The position numbers and the translations under genes were made by a program. This document shows positions 39,311-50,610 of a stretch of 64,000 nt of DNA, in pieces (position 1 is the first letter of the stretch; each line of letters starts with the position of its first letter). This DNA is from Paratrimastix pyriformis (lineage: Eukaryota; Preaxostyla; Paratrimastigidae): assembly GCA_027972325.1 (NCBI GenBank), contig JAPMOS010000005.1, positions 280,001 through 344,000 of the forward strand, written 5' to 3'. A model generated the notes under the pieces. The model was not told the origin of the DNA. It saw only the letters and a list, made by a program, of their open reading frames with translations, and searched no databases.

Positions 39311-40602
39311 ATGGCTCTTAGGATGATGAAAGCAATCGTGTATTCCGGTCCTGGTGAAAAAGCTCTTGTTGACGTTCCAAAACCGCACATCGAGCAACCC
39401 ACCGATGCTCTCATCAGAATCACCCGCTCCACGATCTGTGGGACGGACCTGCACATTTTGAAGGGCGACGTCCCTGAAGTGAAGCCTGGAACAGTTTTGG
39501 GTCATGAAGGAGTGGGAATCGTCGAGGAATGCGGCCCCAGCGTGACCGGCGTTCGCCCAGGAGACCATGTGATCCTGACGTGCATCAATTCCTGTCTTCA
39601 CTGCGACTTTTGCAGGCGTGGAATGTACTCGCACTGCACGGTGGGAGGCTGGGAGCTGGGCCATCGCATCAACGGCACCCAAGCGGAGTACGTGAGGGTC
39701 CCCCTCGCGGACGGGTCGCTCCTGAAGATTCCTGAAGGAATGGACGAGGACGCCCTTGTGTTGCTCTCTGACATTTTCCCAACGTCGGTGGGCTTCCCCC
39801 ATCGCCCCGGCTCTCATTTGGCACTTTTTACAGCGGCTTGGAGTGTGGCGTCCTCAATGGACAAGTACAACCTGGGTGCACTGTGGCAGTGATTGGGGCC
39901 GGGCCTGTTGGGTTGGCTGCCCTCATTACGGCACAACTGTTTACGCCTGCTCGCCTCATCGCGCTGGTTTGAGTTCTTGGCTCTTCCTCGCTCAGCTTGT
40001 TCCCGGTTCCGACAGGATCTGGACCCGTCTCGTCTGGAAAAGGCCAGGGAGCTGGGAGCAACGGGTCTTGCCTCCCTGAAGAAAGCTTCCACTCCCTCAT
40101 TTCTGATTTCTGGACAGATATCATCAACACGAGGGATGGCCCTGCACGCACCTGCGAAGCCGTCAAAGCACTCACGGGGGGGCTGGGTGCGGACACCGTG
40201 ATTGAGGCCGTTGGAATTCCAGCCACCTTCGAGTTGGCTCAGGTCGATTCGCCGCCTTCCGACAACTGGCCTCGCTTCATTCCCCTTCCATGTTCCCCTC
40301 CGATGTCGCAGGATCTTGTTGCCCCTGGCGGCCACATTGCCAACATCGGCGTCCACGGGAAACCTGTCTCCCTGCATCTGGAACACCTCTGGTCCCATAA
40401 TATCGCCATCGCAACTCGACTGGTGGACACCTGCAGTGCCCCCATGCTGCTCCGTCTCGTGAAGGCCGGAAAGCTGAACCCGGCCTGTTTGATCACCCAC
40501 CGCTTCGAGCTCGCCCAGGCTATGGAGGCGTACGATTGCTTTATCAACGCATCGCAGACGCACGCCCTCAAGGTCATCATTCGCTCGCCCGGTCCGAGGT
40601 AA
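39311..40602 (+). CDS. Zinc-dependent alcohol dehydrogenase, formaldehyde-dehydrogenase-like ADH2 class
   Basis: Five exons: 39311-39783, 39834-39966, 40016-40064, 40118-40242 and 40312-40602, giving 356 residues, the family length. The medium-chain dehydrogenase features are intact. Catalytic-zinc ligands lie in ICGTDLH and GHEGVG, the structural-zinc cysteine cluster is CINSCLHCDFC...C, and the NAD(P) Rossmann motif is VAVIGAGPVGL. DIFPTGLECG and VDTCSAPML are typical of the bacterial/anaerobe FDH-like ADH2 subgroup. The enzyme interconverts alcohols and aldehydes with a nicotinamide cofactor, probably in the cytosol; exact substrates cannot be read from sequence. Start choice: ATG at 39311, with two more in-frame ATGs within 15 bp. 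Intron donors are GTCGGT, GTTTGA, GTCTTG and GTCGAT. The bacterial affinity suggests ancient lateral transfer followed by intron gain (inference). Confidence 0.93.
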
Positions 40603-40705
40603 AACGAAAATAATGAATGTCTCTTTGGTACCCAACCAAATATACAACATGAACTTCACACAAGGATGAATAGCGACCGCCCCCCCCCCCCCCCCCCCAC
40701 TCGAG

Positions 40706-43700
40706 TTATTGCGTGCGACCAGAGCCACGCTGCTGCTTCTGCGAGCTCAGCGGGGCCAGATCGCTCTCGCTACTCAGGGCGGCCCTCCACGCGGCACTCA
40801 CCTTCCCGGCCCCGGCCTCGCCGCCCTCCCCACCGGTGGGGGCCGAGGTCTCCCCGCCCCTCTCCTTCTCCTTCTCCTTGGTCGAGTGCCTGTGGGTATA
40901 CCCCGAGGAAACGGTCTCTGCCGAGGACACGGCCGACCCCTCGCCGCCCCGTCGCCCCTCGCCGCCCCCGCTGCTCCTGCTCCTGCTGCTGCTGGTGCTG
41001 CTGTGGTGGTGGTGGCGGCCGTGGTGATGGTGGCGGTGCTTGTGATGGCTCCGCTTGCTTGGGGTGTCAGCACCTCCATGGCGGGAGGACTGCGGCGACC
41101 GGGTGGTGCTGCGACTCCGCGCCTTGGGCGCTGCCGGCTTCTTCAGGGCCGAGCGGGCGGGCAGTCCCCCAGAGCTGGTCGGACGGGCGCGGGAGGCCGA
41201 TGGGGCACGCGCCTGGGCGGCGCTGGTCCGGGGGGCGGCTGAGCGACGCGAGGCGGTCGAGGTGGCCAGGCCGGGGCTGGCGGAGGGCTGGCGCCGGCGG
41301 GCACTGCAAGGAAGGGCGAGGGGTGAAGAGGAGGGGGAGAACGAGTGAGCATTGCATTATTGTGTGGGCTTGTGGGTTTGTCTCAATGCAATTTGACTCG
41401 ATTGGATGATGACTTGATGCTGATTGGATGATGATTGGATGATGATTGGATGATGATTGGGTGGTGATTGGGTGATGGTTGGATGATGATGATTGGATGA
41501 TTGGATGGTGATTGGATGGTGATTGGATGATGGTGATGCTGGTGATGGTGATGATGCTGATGATGCTGATGTTCTTGTGTTCCACCTCACGATGATGGTG
41601 GTGATTGGATGATGATTGGATGATGGTGGTGATGATGATGATGCTGCTGTGCTGTTCTTTGTGTTCCATCTCAGATGCTGATTTTTCCATGACAGACCTG
41701 GGTGGCCGTGCGGTGGACCCCCTTGCACTGGTCGGTCTGGGGGCTGACTGCCGGGCGGCGGCAGGGGTGTGGGAGGAGGAGGAGTGTGTTGGGATGCGGT
41801 GGTTGGTGGAGGCGCTCCCCGCGGGGGTGGGCGCGGGCCGCTGGCGCAGGGTGGATGAGGCACGGGGGCCTGAGGAGGAGGCCGGGGTGGAGCGACTGGG
41901 GAGAGGAAGAAACGGGAGAGTGAGTGCCAGCAGAGACGGCGGGGATGGGTCCGTGGGCCGGGGAGGTGTGTGTGTGTGGGGGGGGGGGGGGGGGGGGTGG
42001 ATGGAGGCGGTGCGAACCTCACGCTGGCCGTCCGGCGGCGGGGCGGAGCCGACGATGGCCGTGAGGTCGAACCTGCATCACACAGGACCCCACCACACCC
42101 CACCATCACCATCAACACACCACCATACACCAACAGACATCAGCACAGCATCAACCACCCACCCCCAGCGGCAGAGGAGCAGAAAAAACGTGACCCACCG
42201 AACAACCGCAAAAAACGGGATTGGAGGGAGCCTCTCGTCCCCCGTCGCGCTCTCCCCGGGGGGGCGGGCAGAGAGCCACACACCGAGTGGCGCTGAGTTG
42301 GTGGAAGCCAGGAGGCAGAGGGCGGGGCGGACCTCGGGTCGACCGGCGCATGGATTCGCGTGGTGTGGGCATGGGGCTCTTGTGGCGGGCCTGTTGGACG
42401 GCCCTATCGATCGACATCATGATGGTGGTCGAACGGAGGGGGGTGGAGGAGGAGGAGGGGGGGCAATGGAGGACCATCAGTGGTTTATCTCCCCCAGTCA
42501 TCATCGACCATCCCATCCCACTCGCGTGCCCCTCCCTTCGTGTTGTCACCACCTCCCCCACACACACACACACACATACACACACACACCCCTGTCGCCC
42601 CCCATGCGGACCGGTCCCGGGCCGCCTTAATCTCGGCCCGGGCGTCGGCCAGGGCTGCCTTCAGCCGCTGCTCGCTGCGGTAGAGCAGGTCGTATTCCTG
42701 CTTGAACCGCTCCAGCTGCCTGTGGTGGCGGCTCTTGCAGGCCTCCAGCTCTTGCTGCGGGACGGGGAAAATCGCACCCCAATCACCCACCCACCCCAAC
42801 AACAACAACCAAGGCAGAGGCACAAGAGGGGAGCCTGTGAATGGGGGTCCCGGCGCTCTTGATGTCTCGAGCACGGGGAAAGTGTGTTCCTGTTATGGGC
42901 AGAGAGGAGATGTGCTGGTGACCCAGGGGGGGACCAGACCTCGAGCTGGGCGATGCGATCGTGTGCCTGGGCGGCCTCGGTCCGGTCGCGCCGGCTGCGG
43001 CTGCGCTGGGTGGCTGAGGCGTCCCGCTGGAGGGCCCCGTAGTCGGCCTGCAGTTGGCTCAGGTCGGCCTGCAGGGCCTGCTGCTTGCGTTTCAACCGGC
43101 CGACCCTAGGGCAGCCGAGGCGTGACGTGCGGAGATCCGATGTGTGGTGGTGGTGATGGTATGATGATGATGGTATGATGATGATGGTATGATGGTGATG
43201 ATGGTGATGATGGTGGTGATGATGATGATGGTGGGGGGGGGGGGGTGAAGCAGACTCTTGTTGCAACCGCGCGTTCTCCTGGGTCAAGGCCGCGACGCTG
43301 GTGCTTGGAGCTTCCACCGGGGTGTGATCCACACTCTAAAAGAAAAATGAGGATCCTTTGGAATTTTGAAGAGGATGTGCCGGCCGGACCGGGGCGGGTG
43401 GCTGCTGTGGGGGTGAGGCAGGCCGCCGGGGTTCTTCTTCTTCTTCGGGGGCTGTGGCTGGTGCCGCGGGGGCGGGAGGCGTCAGCGGTGGCCGATTGGG
43501 CTGGGAAAAGAGTGCCATGGGAAATCGCGCGCTGGCCCAGAGAGTCAGCCTGGCCGGTGGGGGACACGGACACACGGACCGTTCGGTGGGAGTGGTATAA
43601 TAGAGAATGAGGGAGAGTGAATTGCCGACGGGCTCCTTTTTTTGAGCGCGGGCAAGCTCGTTCATATTGATCAGGTCGAGGGTGAGTTGATTGTCGGTTC

Positions 43701-43975
43701 CGCTCAGAGCAGTGAAAAACATCTTGATGAAATTGCCGAAGGTTTGCTTATAACGTGCTTTTGTGGTGATCTCCTCGATGTCTGAAAGGATGCAGAATGG
43801 TGTGACAAGAACACGGAGAATCAGGGCACAAACCCGCCGGGAGGAGACGCCGTTCCCATCGTTCATCGGAGTTTTTGAGGTCCGCGGAAAGGATCAAAAA
43901 TTCAGGCGTCGTTGATGCCACCACCCTCATCACATAGGTAGAAGTGCCTTTTTCGAGCTCGAACAACTGTTCCAT
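40706..43975 (-). CDS. CCDC61: CCDC61/VFL3-like basal body protein
   Basis: Nine exons: 43975-43834, 43781-43580, 43333-43256, 43105-42940, 42754-42612, 42403-42333, 42072-42018, 41895-41698 and 41303-40706. All are joined in frame with donors GTTTGT, GTCCGT, GTCTGC, GTCTGG, GTCCGC, GTCCGC, GTTCGC and GTCTGT. The N-terminal ~115 residues match the XRCC4-superfamily head of CCDC61 (RWERRLLPADIEEIT, KMFFTALSGTDNQLTLDL, LSLILYYTTPTERV). A coiled coil follows (RLQQEVGRLKRKQQALQADL and LERFKQEYDLLYRSEQRLK), then a long Ser/Pro/His/Arg-rich tail, as in animal CCDC61. The family (Chlamydomonas VFL3) positions basal bodies and their rootlets, so this organism is expected to build flagella. The gene ends tail-to-tail with the dehydrogenase 103 bp away. 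Confidence 0.82.
41400..41650. repeat. Imperfect GAT array in a CCDC61 intron
   Basis: TGGATGATGATT and GGTGATG units fill the intron between the last two CCDC61 exons. Confidence 0.8.
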
Positions 43976-44139
43976 GGGCCCGAAGTTCGAACTTCGAAAC
44001 GGGTGGATCAGTCGCGTTCCCCTGCCCGTTCTTCACCCTCTTCTCTTTTTGAATTCGTGCGCCGACTCCATCTCCCAACGGCATCCCATGCTCGGCTCGC
44101 CGACACTGCAACAGAAATGAAGCGGTCGGGAACAAAATC

Positions 44140-44507
44140 TCATCTTCGAGGCACGGCGGGTTCTCGTGCTGGGGGTGGAGTCAATCTCCCGGACTGGGGT
44201 GCAGGCTCGCGTCTTGGGTGGGAGGGCGACGCACGGCGTGGCGATGGGGCCTCACGCGGTGCACTTGAGGGTCGACTCAGGGGGTTGGAAGATCGCTCTC
44301 CGGTTGCGAAAACCCGGGTTGGTCCCTCGTGGAGCGATGGGGGGAGAGCCACTCGGGGAATGTTGGCTCCCAGTTCCGGGGAGGCGAAGGACAGCATCGG
44401 CTGGCCGCCGACCGCCAGGGCCGCCGCCGACGCCCGTAAAACGATCAGCCATTCGAGGAGCGAACTCGGGGTCGCCTTTGCCTGGTCACCACCACCCGGG
44501 GGGGGGT

Positions 44508-44540
<33 letters not shown>

Positions 44541-46434
44541 GGAGGAGGAGGAGTCGAACGACATGAACGGGATGACAAACACGAAACCGGAATGAACCAG
44601 CAACCTCCGGAGCGAAAGCAGACCTGGGGGCTGTCTTGGTCTGATGAGGGGCACGGCGGCTCGGCCCCTGACAGGAGCAGCGGCAGGACGGCGCGGCCAA
44701 TGCACTGCTGGAGGCCGGTCTGCAGGGCCAGCCGCTGGACGGAGTGCCCCACGACCAGCCCCTCGAGCCAGCCAGCGCGCGACTGGGCCGGGGCCGGGGG
44801 GCTGTACAGTGCCGCGAAGACCTCGGCGGGTACGGCCGGGGAGGAGCCGCCCGGCAGGTCCGCGAGAAAGGGGCCCAGCATGTCGGGTGGGCACCAGAGG
44901 CCGAGCGGGTGGGCGGGGTCTTGGCGGGCGGTGGGCGAGGGGCACGGGTCGCGCTCTTGGGGGGCGGCGTGCGGCCCCGTCAGCCGCTGGAGGAAGCCGA
45001 TCACGTGCCCCCAAACTGCAGAGCCGTAGAAGAGAAACAAAGGGGATGGGCGCGTGGAAATCGCTTGGTGGTGTGTTTGCCTGGTTCCTTTTTCACATCC
45101 AAATCGCATCCCCTGTTTCGGCGGGACAAGAACAAGAATCGCACGGCAGGGGGGCGACACCACAAGCCGGACCGTCGAGTTCGCCTTGAATGTGTCGCAA
45201 CTCGTCGAGCTGCGAGGGGGCCCAGGATGACCCAGCTGCCAAAGAGGAGATGCATTCGTGAACAAAAAAAAAATAGTGGCAGGAACCCCGGGGGGGGGGG
45301 GGGTCAGTCAGACCGGCAGACGAGGCATCCTGACGCGACATCGGGGCCATATCCTCCTCGGCCATCCGTGCCAGCATCTCCACCTGCTCCCATGCGCCTC
45401 CGCAAGTCGGCAGCTCGCCATCCCGCGAGGCCTCCAAGGGCGGACGCGGCCGGGGGTCCAGGCACCGCTGGAAACGCGCAAAAGAGGCGGCCCGTCGCGT
45501 CTCCGCGTCGCGCTCGGTCTCTCGCAGACGGGCATCACACTCGAGAAGGCTGGAGAGCGCCTCGGGCAGCTGCAAGGAGGCGGCGGCCGGTTGCCGGTCC
45601 GGGACAGCAGCGATAACCCGTGGGGGGGCATACACAACCGGAGCAGATGGCCCGGGCCCCTGTGTGGCCCGTGGGACCACCAGAGGCGATGGCGACCCTG
45701 ACCGGAGGAACCCAGACGTATCAGGCTGGGCAATGATTGGCCGGGCCTCATCAGTACGTGGGATGGTGGCCCCGCCCGAGGGCGAGGGGGCAGGTACGGG
45801 CGCAGGTCTCCCGGGGGTAGGAGCCGCTCGAGGCGCGGCTCCAACCCTGCGAGGCACGGAGGCCGAGCGGGCCCGACCCCGGGTGGCATTCGCTCGGGGT
45901 ATCCGACCCGTGAGGTGAGTGGTCTTTGTGCTCCCGACCGGGGTGCGAGCCGCACGGTCGGCGGTCAGGATCGAGGCCAGAGCAGGGCGGGGTGAGGGGC
46001 TGACCCGGGATGGAGGCTGCTGAAGTGGCTCTTGATGGGGGGTGTGAGACTGGGGCCGAAGGGAAGGTTGTGATGCGGAGGAGGCACCCTGAGGAGGCAG
46101 TGCCTGAAGAGGTGGTTGTGGTTGCGGCTGTGGTGGTTGGAGTAGCTGGGGTTGGGGTGGTTGGGGTTGTGATTGTGGTTGGGGATCGCTCCGTCTCTCC
46201 AAAAACAGCCTCCTTATTTGGGGCGAAGGAAACCACAGTCAAGACAAAAAACAAAAGCAACACGGACAGGTACTCGGCTGCGTCCGAATAATCTAAACAG
46301 ACGCCCTCGAGTGTTCGGTTGGATGCCGCGATCCGATTTTTCGCTGGGACGAGAACATTTTCCAAAAGATCAGCAATTTGCTCGACAGTTTTTTCAACAT
46401 CTGAGGGGTTGGGCGGCAGTCGAGTTGACAGCAT
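44140..46434 (-). CDS. Unknown Pro-rich protein with helical ends
   Basis: Five exons: 46434-46268, 46211-45314, 45235-45173, 45015-44624 and 44481-44140, with donors GTCCGT, GTCTGA, GTCCGG and GTCTGC. The N-terminal ~60 residues look helical (VEKTVEQIADLLENVL; DAAEYLRLFLERR). They are followed by a long Pro/Gln/Ser/Ala-rich region, a short helical stretch (SQLDELRHIQGELD) and a C-terminal domain (WGHVIGFLQRLTG; LLEWLIVLRASAAAL) with conserved-looking but unassigned character. An uninterrupted reading of 46434-45751 would suggest a membrane span, but that hydrophobic stretch is better explained as the 56-nt intron 46267-46212. I do not recognise the family and assign no function. It is head-to-head with ALG14 and lies 164 bp upstream of CCDC61 on the same strand. 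Confidence 0.68.
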
Positions 46435-46545
46435 TCAGCAGACCCACCCCACGGGTATTGTTAGCTGTACCTGTTCAGTTTGGCAGAGGCGGGTGAAGGT
46501 CTGGACTTCGGCGGAAAGTTTTCCTCATCTTTTCGTGGTTTCTAG
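46435..46545. promoter_or_regulatory. Divergent promoter region
   Basis: A 111-bp gap lies between the start codons of the unknown Pro-rich gene (leftward) and ALG14 (rightward). Both transcription units must start within or very near it. I see no TATA box. Confidence 0.5.
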
Positions 46546-47323
46546 ATGCGTTTCCATCCCGCCTTGGTGGTCGGATTCGTCCTTTTCTCTGCATTTCTTC
46601 TGGTTTCTTGGCTTGTCAAAACCCTCTCTCCCAAGCCCAAGCACCTGAAAACCCTTTGCGTCCTTGGTTCTGGCGGTCACACAGGAGAGATGTTCAAGCT
46701 GCTCGCCACCATTAACCGGGACCGTTACAGCCCCCGCGTCTATGTGGCGGCCAAAACGGATCCGCTCTCCCTGGAAAAGGTGGCTCTTTTTGAGGGCTCC
46801 CGCACCGACTACCAGGTTTGCTTGTTGACCGTTGAGATCCAGGCGTTATGCTGTTGTGGCTAGAAATACTCAATCACGCGCTGCCGCGAGGTTTTGCAGC
46901 CATTGTATTCCGTCCCCCCACTTTTTGTGGTGGCCTTTTTTGAGAGTCTCATTCTTTTATTTCGGACCCGCCCCGATCTGGTCTGGATCAATTGATACTA
47001 TCTTGTTCCAATTTCGCCCCTTCATTCAGATTCTCACCAATGGGCCTGGAACGTGCCTTCCCATCTGTCTGGCGGCCGCCTTCTATCGGGTCTGCATCCG
47101 ACTATTTTTTTTGACTTTCCCCGCCCGCCGTGATGTCATTCTGCTCTTCCAGCTCTTCCGCAGGGTGCGGGTGGTTTTCGTGGAGAGCTTTTGTCGGGTG
47201 GTGTCCCTCTCGGGAACGGGTCGGATCCTCCTCAAGACCCACCTGGCCGATGAGATCCTGGTCCATTGGCCCGAACTGCACCAGCGCTTCCCGCGCACCC
47301 GCTACTTTGGCCGGGTCATCTAG
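46546..47323 (+). CDS. ALG14: ALG14, UDP-GlcNAc transferase membrane subunit
   Basis: Three exons, 46546-46815, 46864-46980 and 47030-47323, give 226 residues, the usual family size. The N-terminus is a membrane anchor (VVGFVLFSAFLLVSWLV) followed by the family signature VLGSGGHTGEM. The middle has LILLFRTRPDL and TNGPGTCLP, and the C-terminal part includes VFVESFCRV and LLKTHLADEILVHW. ALG14 anchors the catalytic subunit ALG13 at the cytosolic face of the ER and adds the second GlcNAc to the dolichol-linked oligosaccharide for N-glycosylation. The introns are 48 and 49 nt with donors GTTTGC and GTCTGG. The intron-2 junction DL|ILTNGPG restores the conserved motif, which fixes the splice sites. 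Confidence 0.94.
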
Positions 47324-47938
47324 ACCCGGGGTGATTCACCCAGAGGCCCAACTCCGCCTCTCCTCCCATCCGAACGGTACACCTTCCGCTCTTGCACTAC
47401 TTAGGAGCTTGCCGCGCGCCGACCCGGGGAATGTGCGCGGGCGCGCTCGAATCACCTGTTGCTGTTTCCCCGGTGTCCTCTTCCGACGCGGCACCGACCC
47501 CCCCCCCCCCCTGCCCGACTGTCTCATGCCACCCCAACCAAGAGCCACTCACCCTTGTTTCGCAACCGGCTTTTGGGCCATTGGTGATTCAGCTTCGGTT
47601 TCCGGGACTCAAAGCATATTCTCTCGCCTCCTCCGCGGAGAGAAGACCCATTTCAATCATCCTCAAGCGAGCTCGGCGGAGGGCCCTGGGGGCGAGGGAG
47701 GGAGGGCAGGGAGGAGGGTCAGGGAGGAGGGTCAGGGCGGGTCAGGGTGGGGCGGGCCGTGGCGTCCGCTGTTGCCCGGCATCGGCATCACCACCAATCT
47801 CTAGGGCCAACACATTTCCTCCCCATTTGAAATCCCAAACGGGGAGGCGAGCGCGCAGCCACCGCTCCCAAACACTCCGTTGGGTCGGAAGGACATGCAG
47901 ATCTTCCTCTACATCGCCCTCTCCGGTGGCACACACGG
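47324..47938. other. Intergenic region between convergent genes
   Basis: The 615-bp region separates the stop codons of ALG14 and the Cys-array gene. Open frames on the plus strand here have no recognisable domain and drift into Gly/Arg low complexity near 47690-47760. It is most simply two 3' untranslated regions with a G-rich spacer. Confidence 0.5.
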
Positions 47939-49810
47939 TTAACAGTACCCACATTCGAGGCAGCAATCTTCGTATGCCGTTGCGCATGAGTTGCGGTTTC
48001 GCCTCAAGGTGAGCTCGCAATTCTGGCTACACGTCGGGCGTGCCGGCTGGGCGTTGTCACACGGGATGAGACAAGTGCGGTAGGTCTGGTCGACCCGATC
48101 GAGGCAATTCTGGTTATTCAGCTTGCAGGTGTTCCCGCAAGAGGTGTCTGTCCCGCACTCGGTTTGGCAGGTGCCAAAATAGGTCGCGCAGTCGCGACGG
48201 CAAGTCCTTCGGTCCCGATAGCAACCAACCTGGGGGGAGGGAGACTTCCACACCCAAGAAGAAAAAGGGAGAGGCAGACCTCACAATCGGCAGCGGCCCC
48301 GCATTGCAAGAAACACTCGTTGAACTTGGATTCACAAGAGTTTTCACAGTTCACATTGATGGCATCGCAGTCGGTCATACAAGAGGAGCTGAGGGCGTTG
48401 TCACAGGTTGTACAACAACTCTCCATCCGGTTGTCGCAGGAGTCGCGACAGTTCAAGCGCGTACTGCGGCAGTTTCGTTTGCAGTCATCGATGACCAAGG
48501 TGCTGGCATTGGTGCAGGTATCGAGGCAAAGATCTTGAGTGCGCTCACATGTATCAAGACAATTCTGGACCGCACGCTGGCAATTGATGAAACACTAGGG
48601 GGCGGAGAAGTCAGAAAATCTCGAATTCGACAGTCCAACCTGGTCATTCTGGTCACGGTGAGGGAAATTCGTCGGCGAACAGAGATAAACGTCCCCGGGG
48701 AGAGAAGCAATTGCCGGAGTGAGAACAGCAGGAGGACCTCTCTCCAGACCTGATCACGGTCGCAATCAAGGCCGCAGTCCTAGCACAAGACAAGGTTCAA
48801 AGACGGGAGAATTCATCAGGGACAGACCTGGACATCGTCGTTGCACCGTTCTTTACATTCCCGCCGCGCCTCCTTGCATTGGGCACGCGTAGCATTGCTG
48901 ATACTCTTGAAAACGTTCCATTAAACTGCGGTAATTGGATGGGATGTCGACCTGGTCCACACAATCCCAATAGGTGTCTTTCCGAAGTATGATACCAGCT
49001 GGAAAAAGACAACAGGACAGACCATCGCACAAATCGTTACAGTACGTTTCATCGTTTGCACAATTGTTGAGGCAAAGATCTTGGTTGGGTCCCGAGCAAT
49101 CGTAATGGCAAGAGTCATACCTAGCCGAGAAATGCCGCCAGTCCCACGAACGGAAGGACCGACCGATTGTCGCAAGCGGCCAAAGATGCCTCCTCTTTCC
49201 TTTGACAATCCAAGAGACAAGTTCGTTGAGGTTTGTTTGGATTAGTTGGATCGCAGCTCCACTCACATTCTTGCCGTTTCAAATCTTGGTTCTGGAGGGA
49301 CGTGCGTGGCTCATTTTCAATTGTGTGTTTATGACAAACCTGAAGGCACTTCTCCAATGCTAAACTGCAGTCGGTCTCGCACACGAGAGCTTGATCGGCC
49401 TCGCATTGAAGTGAGCAATCGTAGGAGTTGGCGCTGAAGGTCCGAAGAGTCAGAGACAAAGAGAATGGTGGTACAAGACCGAATGTCGTCCTTACAACGA
49501 CGTCTCTCTTTTCGCCCTACGACAGAATGGAAGGAGGGAAATGCGAGCACAGCCGACCATTTAATTTGCACATTTCGTCTGCCTGCGCAAGTTAGAAATG
49601 TGTGTACTCGCTGACAGACCCCACAATTCTCAACTACGCTCCAGTACTCGTCATTGCAAAGATCAATTGCGTCGCGATATGTGTCAAAGCTGGGAAAGGA
49701 TAAATTTGATGAAGAACTAGCACGAACCAAGAATTCTGACAATCAACCAAATTAGGTTGAGCGACAGAGGCACCGAAAAGAAGGCTCAAGAAGAAGAAAA
49801 GAAACAGCAT
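47939..49810 (-). CDS. Secreted protein with a repeating C-x3-C-x6 cysteine array
   Basis: The start at 49810 gives a signal peptide (MLFLFFFLSLLFGASVAQ). Nine exons: 49810-49728, 49689-49620, 49516-49340, 49291-49164, 49120-48952, 48905-48828, 48779-48750 (30 nt), 48594-48280 and 48229-47939. Donors are GTTCGT, GTCTGT, GTTTGT, GTCGGT, GTCGAC, GTCTGT, GTCTGG and GTCTGC. The mature protein is dominated by pairs of cysteines spaced C-x3-C and separated by about six residues, for example NCQRAVQNCLDTC, CERTQDLCLDTC and CLIPCDNAQ. The pattern persists over most of the chain and ends in CCLECGYC. Such spacing is expected of stacked disulphide-linked helical hairpins, as in twin CX3C proteins, but I know no family with an array this long. 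The exon 2/3 junction is the least certain, and a possible 24-nt intron (49017-48994) inside exon 5 is unresolved. It is probably extracellular or granule-stored (inference). Confidence 0.75.
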
Positions 49811-50610
49811 GATTTTGACACCCCCATCTTTACACGATGGCTGTCTCCTAAGGGGGGATAAACGTTATCTTTTTGACTGTTTTTGACGAATGGCCGCAAC
49901 CAAAGAGGCAGAGCAGGAGGGAGCGGGTGAAAAACGAACGAGAGCGGCGAGTTGCCCCTCTCTTCGGGCTTTGTCGTTGTGGCTGCTCGTCCCAAGTAGC
50001 AGCTGTCCCTGGTCGTGTGTTGCTGAGTCCTTGGCCTCCGCGACTGATCGACTTATCGCACCTGCGCCCGCTCTCTTCTCCTCTGTGGTCCGGCAACTGG
50101 CTGTCTGGGCCCGGGTCGGGTGCTGCGTGTGTGTGCTCTGAGACGGAACGACTGCAGCTGGGTCTCAAGCGGGAAGGACCCGGGGAGGGAAAGCTACGAC
50201 GAAGATGGAGGCCCCATGTCCCGGGAAAATGGTGCGGGGATCGGGGGAGAATTATTGCACCAGGGGCAAGCAGACACGCCCAAGTGCGGAAAGAGAATCT
50301 TGAATGTGCTGAGTTGAGGTCGCGATGTTCGATGAAGGGGGATGGGAGGTGGGGAGAGGAGGGAGGGAGGGAGGGAAGGGTGCGCCGACGACCCCCGAGC
50401 GATGGTTGGAATGGGGGCACCGACTTCTGGGGGATGGAGGCGAGGGGAGGCGAGGAGGCGAGAGATTACATGGATAAGCCCCGGTCTCATAAGACACCCG
50501 ATGGGGTAGATGGGGGTGTCGACCAAGAAAAATTTCAGCCGGCGCCGGACACGTTCCGGAGAGAGGGAGGGGCGGGGGGGGGGGGGGGGGGGAGGGGAGG
50601 GGGGCACGCT
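49811..50610. other. Spacer between the Cys-array gene and the syntaxin
   Basis: These 800 bp lie between the Cys-array gene's start codon and the upstream syntaxin's stop codon; both genes are read leftward. It contains a G-rich tract near 50338-50378 and a G run at about 50575-50592. The plus-strand open frames starting at 49873 and 49890 are Arg/Ser-rich, have no homology I recognise and overlap the promoter position, so I do not call a gene. Confidence 0.5.

Noticed and set aside
39170-39817. Open frame antisense to the dehydrogenase
   Set aside because: It mirrors the coding exon on the other strand and has no recognisable domain.
46212-46267. Membrane span in the unknown Pro-rich protein
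   Set aside because: The hydrophobic stretch coincides with a GTCCGT...AAG intron whose removal joins LRLFLERR in frame with the downstream Pro/Gln-rich region.
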